Below, piece by piece: positions 1-9,598 of a stretch of 64,000 nucleotides of DNA (positions within the stretch are counted from its first letter, which is position 1; every line of letters begins with the position of its first letter). Made by a program: the position numbers and the translations under genes. The notes under the pieces were generated by a model. The model was not told the origin of the DNA. It ran no database searches and worked only from the letters and a program-made list of their open reading frames with translations. Source of the stretch: Nothopassalora personata (lineage: Eukaryota; Ascomycota; Dothideomycetes; Mycosphaerellales; Mycosphaerellaceae); the NCBI GenBank assembly GCA_033816765.1, contig CM066298.1, forward strand, positions 434,001 to 498,000, written 5' to 3'.

Positions 1-753
1 CCGCAGACAGCGATCCTGCAGGAGGACCGGAGCGCGTGGACTCTAGCTGTGATCTGCGAACTCTGAACGCTGCGCAGCTGGCCGAGCACTGGTCAAGGAT
101 AACATCAGCGCCTCGATCAGAGTCTCCACCGCCAGTGATTCCGAAGCCAATTCCAGACCCCATCCCGTCTCCAATTCCCAAGCCGAAGCCGAAGGCACGG
201 AACGAACCGGACGCGGGCAAATGCCAGGAGCCTGTCTATCCAGACCTGTCGGACGCCCTCCACGACAGGTTGCAGTACAACCGCACTCGTAGCAACGCTC
301 TCAGCAGCCATGACATACCTCCACCTCCCAGCCCGCTGCGCACCAATTTGCAAAACTGCCGCAACTCACCGCGCTGGATGCCAAACCCCTCAGGCGAGCA
401 CATCCCCAGCACCAACGGACCACTCACCTCAGATCACATCTCCACAGAATCTCCCCATGGTATCGATCGCCTCGCTCTCATTAACCGCAAGCTGGCACGA
501 CCAGACATCTCTCCCCAAAGCCCCAACCAACACATCAGCTTCCTTGCCGAGCCCGAACGTCCCGCCACCGCCTTCGAGCTGGCCATAGCCAAATCCTTCT
601 CCTCCAACACACCAGATCCAGCAGAGCGCAGAAAAACCCTAAACATCAAAATCCCAAACCACCAAAGTCCCGCCATCATCCGCATCGCTTCCACGCCAGC
701 CTCTTTCAGCAGTCCGAAGAGGGTTCAAAGCCAGCAGAACCCACCTCAAGCCC

Positions 754-793
<40 letters not shown>

Positions 794-1292
794 CTCCTCA
801 TCAACCGACTCCTGGACCGATGACGAAATTTTCTTCCCCCGCCCAGCAAGTTCCAGACCTCTCCCATCGCCTGCTCCTCCTCCTCCTGCTCCTGCTCCTC
901 CTCCACCACCACCTCAACAACGGGCCAGACCACCTCTCACGCGCGCCGAGACTGAGAACAGTACGATTTGGCAGAACCGTCAACCACAGCTACTGCCGCC
1001 AATGGGATTTTCCACCGTAGCTACCAACACCCCCCCAATGAGAGCGCTCCATTCTTCCAGATTCCAGCGAACCCAGGAACCGCGAGCTCAGACAAGCACA
1101 GGGTTTCGGCTCGGTCACGATTGCACTAGAAGTTCGCGTTGTCGCGAGGCGCCGCCGGGATGCGGTCGAATGGCCTTTGGGGCCGGGGAAGCAAGGCACG
1201 CTGGTGTGCCGCTGAGTATGGAGGAGCATCCGTCGAGTGCGGGGAGCGATGCTGATGGGGAGGATAATAGTGAGAGTGAGAGTGGGGATTGA
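1..1292 (+). CDS. Proline- and aspartate-rich hypothetical protein, 5' end outside window
   Basis: The reading frame is open from base 3 to the TGA at 1290-1292, and no ATG was found near its left edge, so only the C-terminal 429 or so residues are present and the gene starts upstream of the window. No enzymatic domain is recognised. The protein is predicted to be largely disordered: a Pro/Lys-rich stretch lies near 130-205, a run of 13 aspartates is encoded by a GAT repeat at about 757-795, a Pro-rich tract follows at 860-930, and the tail is Ser/Glu/Asp rich. Such composition is common in fungal scaffold or regulatory proteins, but no function can be assigned. The antisense reading of the GAT and CCT tracts gives spurious His- and Glu-rich frames. 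Confidence 0.6.
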
Positions 1293-2109
1293 CTCGATTG
1301 ATTGATTGATTGGGGGGGGGGGGGATTATTCTTTTTTTTCTTTTCTTGAGTAGTCTTGTCTTCTAGTAGATAGAAGATCTGGGTGGTATGGTATGCCCTT
1401 TGACATGTGTGGGTTCTAGGTCTTGCTTGCTCAGCTTTCTGTTGAAATTTCCTGATTTCCTGATAGGATCTGCAGGGCGGTTGTGGATGGTGCGCTGGGC
1501 AGAGTATGTAAAACCTCCGGTCTCGTCTCCCGGCGCATTGTGACGAATGCCGTTTGCCAGTGGCAAGTTGCAGAGTCTCCGAAGGCTGAGAGTCGGAAAC
1601 CTTTGCGCTTCGACGTTCCAATGTCCCTCATTTCCGCTGTTCGTTCGCCGGTCTTGTAAGCTGACACCGCTAGATGAATTTGTCGCCAAGCAGCCAAGCA
1701 GCACTGTTCAAGTCCCTTCCCTCTCTTCGTCTTTTCAACCTGTCTGGCCAGAGCCTGGCTCGCCGGCAACGACCTCAATTTCATCGGTCCACTGCACACC
1801 AGAAATACTCTCCCTCTTCTCCGTAATAGACTGCAAACTCCCATACCTCTCGCTGTCCCAACTTCCAACCGCTGATCCTTTCCTCCAGATCCTCAGATCA
1901 TTCTCACTTACACACTCCTTCTCTTATGCAACCTCTTCGACCCCTCCAACACTTCCAATCCTACAACTTCCTCATTCACCTCCACCGTCGTCTTAGTCTC
2001 TACACCCACCATTATATCCCCAGTCCCTTGGTCTCGCTGTCCGCCCAACAGCCAGTCCATCCAAACTCTCGCTCCTCCTCAAGCTCTTCCCGCCATGGAC
2101 AGCCTCAAT
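1293..2109. other. Intergenic region with GATT and poly-G tracts
   Basis: No credible gene was seen. Directly after the stop codon there are about four GATT tetranucleotides (1296-1312) and then a run of about 14 G residues ending at 1324. The remainder to about 2100 is C/T-rich and contains only short overlapping frames without recognisable protein character. Confidence 0.5.
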
Positions 2110-3065
2110 CCTAGTACGATTGCCCGAAAGCTCCAACGCTGGGACTCCAGTTGAACATTTCAAGCGCGCGAACCGATTCGTCTCTGACTTCAAGGCCACG
2201 GGTGAGAGCACGTCGCGTTACGCGGTAGAGGATTACGTCCAGCAATCCATTACTTGTCATCACCACGTCCACATTCAGAAAGGAGGCTTCGAGGCTGCCG
2301 TGGGTTTCAGGCGGGCGATGACCAACGGGACGGGAGAGTACAGATAACGTACACCAGCGGGTACGCTACAATCATCCTCGCGGCGGACTGTGCGCGAAGT
2401 TGGAAGTGTGAGTTGCTAGTGCTGGTGTAGTACGATGTGCGGATTCGATGCCGTAGGATGAGAAGAATGGCCATGTACATGATGAAAGTTCCAAACTCGA
2501 CGATAATGAGGTAGAGGAAGTGGAGCCACAAGCGGGAATGAATGTACTTTGCATTAATGCAGCACAAGGCTCCAGCGCGGGTGTAGAAGTCGGTGGGATG
2601 GATGGAAATTCCGATGATGGCCAGGTCGTAGATGAGAGTCCAGAGACCGAGGATGCTGTGCATGAAAGGGAGGTGGGAGAGGCGGATATTATAGACGATG
2701 TCCAGGAGGGAATGGAGTGCGATGGCGAAAGTGAAGATGCCGGAGGTGAGGTCGCCTTTGCTGACGAGCCATCCTTGAGCCCAGCAGGTGGAGGTTCCGG
2801 TGGCGATGCTGTTCGTGATGAGCTAGCGAATGTTCAAGGCAAAGGCGACGGACTGTTGGATGTCAGCTAAGATAAGGCTGAAGATGAGGACGATGAATTA
2901 ATTCGCGTGGTTGGCTCGGCGATTGTGTCCATGAGCACGATTGGAGCGCTTCCAGGCCGTTGTGCGATAGATGATGTGGAGAAAGAGGCCAGTGGAAGTA
3001 ATGAATGAAGGATAGGAATCCAAGAGTTGTGACAGCTGTGAGACCACGACTCAAAACTGGGTATA
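2110..3065 (-). pseudogene. Wrecked seven-transmembrane GPCR-like gene (fungal Git3/cAMP-receptor-like type)
   Basis: Read on the minus strand, pieces in different frames line up as one membrane protein. There is a first helix (LTAVTTLGFLSFI, 3036-3000), then FIVLIFSLILADIQQSVAF, then TCWAQGW and GIFTFAIALHSLLDIV, then LWTLIYDLAIIGISIHPTDFY, then an R/S-rich loop, AARMIVAYPLVYVICTLP, and a last helix with MTSNGLLDVILYRVTRR near 2220-2260. This order and these motifs match the fungal glucose/cAMP-receptor-like GPCR family. The gene is broken by an in-frame TAA at 2898-2900 (expected Gln after Asn), an in-frame TAG at 2823-2825 (expected Trp), and frameshifts near 3005, 2325 and 2285. Both stops are explainable by CpA to TpA transitions. 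Assignment to a GPCR is fairly secure; the subgroup is less so. Confidence 0.7.
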
Positions 3066-4329
3066 GTGGAGAGAGAGTAAGAGAGCTGTCGACGAGGTCG
3101 GAGTGAGATGTGGAAAGGTCGTCTCTCCCGGGCTGAGTTGTGCCCTCGCTTGGGTGAAAGGTCGTCGATGCAGCCAGGGTGGTGAATGACCTCAGTTTCA
3201 ATTGCTATCACGCGGCCGCGAATGTCCTCGTCGTCATCTCTTCCCTTTAAAGGGATGTAGAAATATCTATGGTGATCTCTCGACGGCCGACAGCTCCTTT
3301 GCTGTTGACGTGCCCTCGCACTTATTCGCGGCGAAGCGGAATCTGCTGATTCCCGTTGTTCTGCTAGGAAGAGCTTCATCGACGGTCCACCTCAAAAGGT
3401 GCGATTCTAGGTCGAACTCGTTGTGATAGTGCCGAGCCAGCACCGCATATTGACCAAGTGTGGCAGCAGGTATCTTCTGCGTGGTAAGGCAGACTTTCTT
3501 GAGTTACATCGAGTAGTCGGATCCCTCGGGTTACGGCTATACTCCAGGCATAAGATCCAGTCGATGGTGAAGATGATCCCGAAAGTGTTAAAGAAGCTGG
3601 GATAGCGGCCGATATTTTTGCTGTAGCCTTGGGGTCAACCCGCATGTACAACAGACTATTACTTCCGCCCTTCCCATGAACCTGGTAAAGCTGATAACGC
3701 AGGGAACATGGGAGAAGAACCAAGTCACCACCTCAGGGCATGGCTCACTGCTTCGAGAGCATCCACCATAGCAAGACATCCTGTCATCCTGTCTCTGCTG
3801 TAGTGTGAAGGGGTCTTTAAAGCGAGAACTGCCGCTGAAACAGCAGTGCCCAATGATGAAATCGTTGGCCAAGACGTTGAGCTCCGAACCAAGTTCTGAC
3901 ATATTTGCTGCCGCATCGTCCAGGACATGGCGTGAGATCATCTACTAGTGTGCTGCGCTGAGCCATCGTGAGGGTAATGTACCTACTGCAATGATGGTTG
4001 CCGCCAGGGAGGTGATCTCTAGCGGGCCAGAATCCCTCCTTGATGCCTGCGGTTGCCGATTGAGGCAGTATGGATATACGACTGGTAAGGCCAAGTCATA
4101 GTAGAACCGAGCCTCGTGAGGTTGAGCTTCAAGAGCGGCCTTGAGTCCCGACGCACTAAAGCATGCCTGGAGGTACGGCAGTGACCGAACAGGTGCCAAG
4201 ATGACAATCCGTTGTCTGTGAGCGTGATTAAAGAATGCCAAAACGGACCTCACACCACCAAAAAGATCCATACGCAACATCCGGCGCCGATGGATCTCAT
4301 ATTGCTGTACGAGGCATACGACCTCATGC
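3066..4329. other. Region without intact gene; minus-strand coding-like fragments
   Basis: Only short frames are present. On the minus strand some pieces look protein-like in composition, for example a hydrophobic FFNTFGIIFTIDWILCLEY around 3597-3540, with flanking pieces up to 3941 in other frames, and another fragment between 3945 and 4207. None has an intact frame, a start codon in context or a family I recognise. They may be remains of one or two decayed genes next to the GPCR wreck. Confidence 0.35.
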
Positions 4330-5526
4330 TCATGCTGATGCAGATCTTGACCCATCACCATCACTCCAGTGTCTTCCGACGACTTCTCTGGTATCTTCGG
4401 CAATACCTTTAGGGTCCTCGAGGCAGGCAAAGTGCCCGGCATAATCGCGTTCGTTGTAGAACACAAGATTGCCAGTTCGCTCCACGGCACGCTTGCTATT
4501 AGGTGCGGTGTCGTACCACATGCTGGTATAGCCAAAAGGACATTTGATCAGATTCTCTTCTTGCGTGGCAAAGTCTGCAAACTGGTGATGAGGCGCGTTT
4601 TCGTAGTATACCAAGCAGCTTGTCATGATGCAGCGTGTGAAGTGATATAGCACCACTGTTGTGATGACGTGATCAAGCCAGTGCGGTTGCGAAGAGGTCG
4701 AAGGTGATGCAGCTTCCTCGTACTTTTCGCCGACGAAGGCCAGAAGGCCTATTGGATTGTCCAACAGCATCCAGCCGAGAGTTTGAGGACGAGTTCGCAT
4801 AAGAACCGCGTAGCCGACATGGTTGGTCCTCCAGTCTTCGCCTTTGGCTTGGCACTTTGCCTCACGATCGGTGAGCTCAATGCCCTGAGGTAGAGTACCT
4901 GGGCAGTAATTGAGATGCACGACGCGACAGGAGTCGGAGTACTGGGCTCCAAGCTCGCGAGCTACGAATTGTCCCCAGTCACCAGCTTGGACTGCATATT
5001 TGGTGTATCCAAGCTGATGCATGAGTTTGTGGAACGCTCTCGAGGTGTCCTTCATCGTCCAGCCACGTCGCTTTGGACCCTCTGACCAACAGAAGCCTGG
5101 GAGGCTTGGAACCACAACATTGAAAGCAGGACCATCCTTCACGCCTTCAGAAAGCGGTCCAATGATCTCGCTGAATTCGTGGAAAGATCCAGGCCAGCCA
5201 TGGACCATGAGAAGAGGTATTGCATCCGGACGCTTCGACACCTTGTGCACGAAGTGGATTTGCAGGTCTTCAATCTTGGCAAGATAGTGAGAGCCCATGT
5301 CGCGGATGCCCTTCAAGGCATCCTCATAAGAGTACTTGGTGGCCCAATGGTCGTAGACTTTCTGTGCCCATTCCGTTGGCATGCCATAGTCGCTACCAGA
5401 TTCAGGCACTACGTCACCAGGCAGGCGAGCGTCCTTGAGTTGTGCCTGAAGTCGTCCAATATCTGCCGGTGCGAAGTCGGGTGTGAAACGTGTGATTGAT
5501 GTGCCATCGACTGGGTGGGTCGACAT
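4330..5526 (-). CDS. Epoxide hydrolase, alpha/beta-hydrolase with EHN domain
   Basis: A single-exon gene of 398 residues from ATG 5526. Residues 10-100 match the epoxide-hydrolase N-terminal (EHN) domain, followed by an alpha/beta-hydrolase fold. The oxyanion-hole motif HGWPGS lies at 109-114, the nucleophile Asp183 sits in AGDWGQ, and a likely catalytic His365 is in AGHFACLEDP near the C-terminus. By family, the enzyme opens epoxides to vicinal diols by way of an ester on the Asp; typical fungal roles are detoxification of epoxides or steps of secondary metabolism. There is no signal peptide, so it is probably cytosolic. The length is normal and all catalytic positions are present. It stands alone between wrecked genes and the photolyase. 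The substrate cannot be inferred. Confidence 0.9.
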   Translation of the reverse strand: MSTHPVDGTSITRFTPDFAPADIGRLQAQLKDARLPGDVVPESGSDYGMPTEWAQKVYDHWATKYSYEDALKGIRDMGSHYLAKIEDLQIHFVHKVSKRPDAIPLLMVHGWPGSFHEFSEIIGPLSEGVKDGPAFNVVVPSLPGFCWSEGPKRRGWTMKDTSRAFHKLMHQLGYTKYAVQAGDWGQFVARELGAQYSDSCRVVHLNYCPGTLPQGIELTDREAKCQAKGEDWRTNHVGYAVLMRTRPQTLGWMLLDNPIGLLAFVGEKYEEAASPSTSSQPHWLDHVITTVVLYHFTRCIMTSCLVYYENAPHHQFADFATQEENLIKCPFGYTSMWYDTAPNSKRAVERTGNLVFYNERDYAGHFACLEDPKGIAEDTREVVGRHWSDGDGSRSASA

Positions 5527-6079
5527 GCTTGAGATGAGATTTGCGTCGCCTGGGGTGAGTGTTTTGCTTCAGATGAGGTTCGCTTGATCAAGTATCAGAC
5601 GAAACTTTCTGTTACCATGAATGTCACCTGTGTAAGCTGACGACGGTAGTCCACGCCGTGATGAGTTGGACAAGAAGTCAAGCGCAGCTCCGCCGATCTG
5701 CACTCAGCTCAGCAATGGCTTCACGTCAACACTGGAGAGGGAGGAGCAGAGCAAGGAGCAGCATTGGCATCGAGTTGTACAACACTGTGGCTTCGAGCAG
5801 TACATGTAGCCAGCCATTGCTGAGCGGTATATATGGCATCAAGCGTTTTCTGCTGCATTGTTGTCGACTGAGAAACATCGCCTCGTCCCTGAAGAAGTGC
5901 AACGCCTGCCCGCACTGAGCACTGAGCAATGACATCAACATCTTCCTTTTCACCACTTTCTCTCCAACCACAACCTGCGATGCCCGCCTCCGTCCAGGCA
6001 CAGTTGTGATGATCCAAAGTCAATTCACGCGCGTGTGTGAACACGAGGTAAACCATCTTCCTCCTCTCCCTCCCTGTTC
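5527..6079. other. Divergent promoter region between epoxide hydrolase and photolyase
   Basis: About 550 bases separate two divergently transcribed genes, so both promoters must lie here. I see no convincing ORF. The stretch just upstream of the photolyase start is pyrimidine-rich, as is common for fungal transcription start regions. Confidence 0.4.
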
Positions 6080-7922
6080 ATGTCTCTTCTGCTACGTCCT
6101 CTCGCACGGACTTCCACAAGACGAATCTCTCTTGTACCGCTCTCCTGCCCGTCTCTTGCCCAAGCCCTCCCAATAGCACAGTTCTCACGTTCATTCCGCC
6201 CCTCTCCACTCCGCAAAATGCCACCAAAAAAACACGCTCGCTCCGCATCCCACGAAGACGGCCACCCCGAACTCAAACGTCCCTCCACGAAACGCGCGAA
6301 AGAAATCGATGCGGATCCACCATACGAGCAACTCGTCTCCCTCATAGACTCCAACGACTCCTCCGCCCAACCCAAGAATGTCCTGCACTGGTTCCGCAGC
6401 AAAGATCTCCGCCTCGAAGACAACCGCGCCCTCCATGCCGCCTCGCAAAAAGCCAAGGAGGGAGACGGCCATCTCCTCTGTCTGTACCTGCACTCCCCCA
6501 AAGACCTCAAATGGCACGGAACCTCCCCAGCCCGCCTAGACTTCATCCTCGAAACGCTCCGGCTCATGAAAGCCGCGCTCGAAAACCTCAACATCCCCCT
6601 CCACATCATTACGGTCCCGTCCCGCTCCGCCAAAACCTCCAACGTCCTCGACTTTGCCGAGCACTGGGACGTAACACACATCTACGCCAATATGGAATAC
6701 GAAGTCGATGAGCTTCGTCGGGATATAGACCTCGCGAACGCAGTGGTCAAGAACGATTACTACACCATTTCCTTCTCAGTCCTGCACGACCAGACCGTGG
6801 TAGTTCCAGCGACTCTCGTCACAGGAGCCGGAGGCCCGCATAAGGTGTTTACACCATACCACAAAGCTTGGTTATCGGAGACGAAGCGCGATCCAGCGCT
6901 CTTTGAGGACCTTGTCCCGCGCCCGGAGGGAAATGAGAGTAGGGCAAAGGAGGAGTTGAAGGGGCTTTTTGGTGGGGAGACTCCTGGATTGCCGGTGGGG
7001 AAGAGTTTTGAGAAGTATGCGGAAGACCGAGATCGTTTGAGAGAGCTGTGGCCGGCGGGCCACGATGCGGGCATGGCGCGTCTGGATGACTTTTTCCAGA
7101 ATAAAGTCGGCAACTACGCTGCGCACCGCAGCGAGCCCGCTCTAGATCCTTCCTCGCGGTTGTCGCCGTACTTTTCCTCTGGTGTGGTGTCTGTGCGAGA
7201 AGTCCTCAAGAGGACGAAAGAATTCAACCAGGGGAAACATTTCGATGCGGGAGATCGAGGAGTGGATTCTTGGGTACGAGAGATTGTTTTTAGAGAGTTT
7301 TACCGGCATATCATGGTCGTGATACCGCATAATAGCATGAACCTCCCACAGAATCTGAAGTTCGATTTCGTGCAGTGGGAGAAGGACGAGGAGGGGTATA
7401 AGAAATGGGAGGAAGGGAGGACAGGGATGCCGTTTGTCGATGCGGGGATGAGGCAGTTGCATCACGAGGTAAGAACGCCCCGAAACAACAACAGAGAAAT
7501 GAAGGAATCGAGGTACTGATCATCCCTCACCACAGGCATACATGCACAACCGCCTCCGCATGAATACTTCCTCCTACCTCCGCGCCAACCTCCTTATCGA
7601 CTACCGCCGAGGCGAGCGCTACTTTGCCGAAACATTAATCGACTGGGATTTGTCAAACAACACCCAAGGCTGGGAGCCTTCATACACGATCTTCAACCCT
7701 GTGGTCCAGGCGGAGAAGTGTGATCCGAATGGTGATTATATTCGGAAGTGGATCCCCGAGCTGAAGGATGTGAAGGGGAAGGCGGTTTTCGACCCGTACA
7801 ATCGGTTGGGGAAGAGTGAGTTTGAGAAGTTGGGGTATCCGGAGCCGCATGTGGACTTTAAGGACAGTCAGATGAGGGCGAAGGAAAGGTACAAAGGGGA
7901 TTTGGCGGATGCTGATCCGTGA
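6080..7922 (+). CDS. PHR1: Deoxyribodipyrimidine photolyase (class I, cryptochrome/photolyase family)
   Basis: Two exons, 6080-7468 and 7536-7922, joined in phase 0 across a 67-base intron (GTAAGA...CACAG), give 591 residues. The N-terminal photolyase domain opens with NVLHWFRSKDLRLEDNRAL, and the FAD-binding domain contains WVREIVFREFYRH and, across the splice, MPFVDAGMRQLHHEAYMHNR followed by LRMNTSSYLRANLL and NTQGWEPSY. The family repairs UV-induced cyclobutane pyrimidine dimers using blue light and FAD. The first ATG adds about 46 residues rich in Arg, Ser and Leu and poor in acidic residues, which looks like a mitochondrial presequence; a second ATG at 6218 begins a Lys/Arg-rich stretch (MPPKKHARS) suited to the nucleus. 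Two start sites could therefore serve two compartments. A 6-4 photolyase or cryptochrome is less likely. Confidence 0.9.
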
Positions 7923-7952
7923 GGGGAGGGGAGGGGAGGGGAGGGGAGGGGA
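7923..7952 (+). repeat. (GGGGA)6 microsatellite at the photolyase stop codon
   Basis: Six perfect GGGGA units begin at the base after the TGA stop. Several G4 runs in a row could form a G-quadruplex in the 3' UTR. It is probably a simple-sequence repeat. Confidence 0.9.
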
Positions 7953-9598
7953 TGATGGTGGAAACGTCATGTGAACTGATGGACAAGTCGTCCTGTTCCA
8001 GGAAGCTGTCGTTGGCGATGAGTCTTTTTCCGAGGTCAGCACTCACACGGAGGAAGCGCGCTTAGAAAACCCATGTGCCTGGACAGACAGGCTCAAGTCT
8101 CCCTCGTAGTCAAATCGAGACGTCTGCTCCTGCCGCAGCGAGAAGCCGGGCTTGCGAGATGAGTCTGGAAGACGGGTGTGACTGTCCGGCAATCGCTTCC
8201 ATGAAAACAAGCCAGCGTACCTCACGTAGAGCAGATATTCTTAGCCGCGATCAACACTCGTGCTCCAAGGCGCTTTGGTGCAACATTCAACACGCAATGC
8301 CTCACGAGCTGACGTCTTGGGTGATACCTCAGCTGAAACGCGCTTGTGTAAAGGTTCCTGACAGGAACGGGAACGTCCGTCCTCACAGGCCTTTCGTGGT
8401 CGCGATGACGACGGCGCGCAACAGCCTGTGGCTGCCGAGATAGACTTCGATGCGACGGTGAATGGGCGAGACTGGGTCCTGCAGTGCTTGAAAAGATACG
8501 GCATGTTTCCTTCGTTCCGTTGTCGACACAGTTCAGTTACAGCGTTTTGATTCGCGACGTTCGGCGGCATCGTCAGCAGTGAAACAAGTTCTGACGCGCC
8601 GGTGTCGGGTCCGAAGTGCGCGCGCAAGCACGGTATATACCACCCGTGTGCCTGGAGGCGACGAAGTTGAGTGAATTTTCGACAATGTCGCTTCCAGCTG
8701 GCCTATCTGCCCATCAGGTGTTGATGCGGGCCGCTGACTTGGCGTGCAGTTGCATTGCAAAGAGTTGCATTTCTTTGACTTTTTGCTGTGCAGCTCGATA
8801 GTGTGTCCGGGAGTTCCCAGCCACTTGTTAGGGCCAATTTCGAACAGCAACGACCAGCACGCCGCGTGGCCCGGCGGAGTGTGTGTCACACTCTGGCTCT
8901 ACATGTGAGATAGACAGTGTGGTGGGTTCACACGGTTGGGGACAATCTGTAGGTACCATGGAAGAGTTTCCGTGGAAAAAGACTGTCAGACGGATACATG
9001 GCGGGGCGAGCCGAACACGGTCGCGCACGTGTAGAACTATTCTCTGTTGCACTACTAGCGTTGTGCGTGCCAGGCCACTGGTGGGATAAGGACTCGCAGC
9101 GCAACATGTCGTGTTTCGTTGGTTTGCTGTACTGTACTGTACTGTACTGTACTGTACTTTCCAGCCTCCTTGTGCTCTGCGTCTAACCATCATCATTGAT
9201 TGTAGTAGGAGGAGACAAAAGGTCCATCATCATTCGGGTGCACGAGAAGTTAGCTTATACTTCGTGGCGTAAGATAACGACCCGTTGCGCTTAATCTCTC
9301 GCCAACAAGTCCCCCTCCCACAACCTCGATTCTTCCACCTCTCTGGCCGACTTGCCCCAGATCACATGCGCTGCCAGCGCTCAGCGATTGCGATACCATC
9401 CTCCCCGTCATCCTCAGATCGGAATGCGTCCGACATAATACACCACCCCCATCCCCACCGCCGAAGGCTTAGACGACACCGCAGCCCGCGCCTGCCCATT
9501 GCGACAGCCGGCCGACTGGCCAAGCGGCAGAGAGAAGAAGGAGTGTCACCAACTGAATACGCTCGCTACATAGACATACACCCCATTGCTCCGCCAAC
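7953..9598. other. Intergenic region, about 1.6 kb, no supported gene
   Basis: Only short overlapping frames on both strands, none with recognisable domains or plausible splice structure. The right end is C-rich and must contain the promoter and 5' leader of palI. Confidence 0.5.
9128..9157. repeat. (TGTAC)6 microsatellite
   Basis: Six perfect tandem copies of the pentamer TGTAC, with partial flanking copies. Its GTAC core is self-complementary, so the tract reads almost the same on both strands. It is located in a non-coding interval. Confidence 0.9.

Noticed and set aside
706..1020. His-rich, Glu-rich and Met-rich frames around the GAT run
   Set aside because: They are other-frame or antisense readings of the GAT and CCT repeats in the hypothetical gene.
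3945..4535. Minus-strand frame of 196 codons overlapping the epoxide hydrolase 3' end
   Set aside because: Its first part is an alternative frame of the hydrolase gene. The rest has no family character beyond possible decayed coding sequence.
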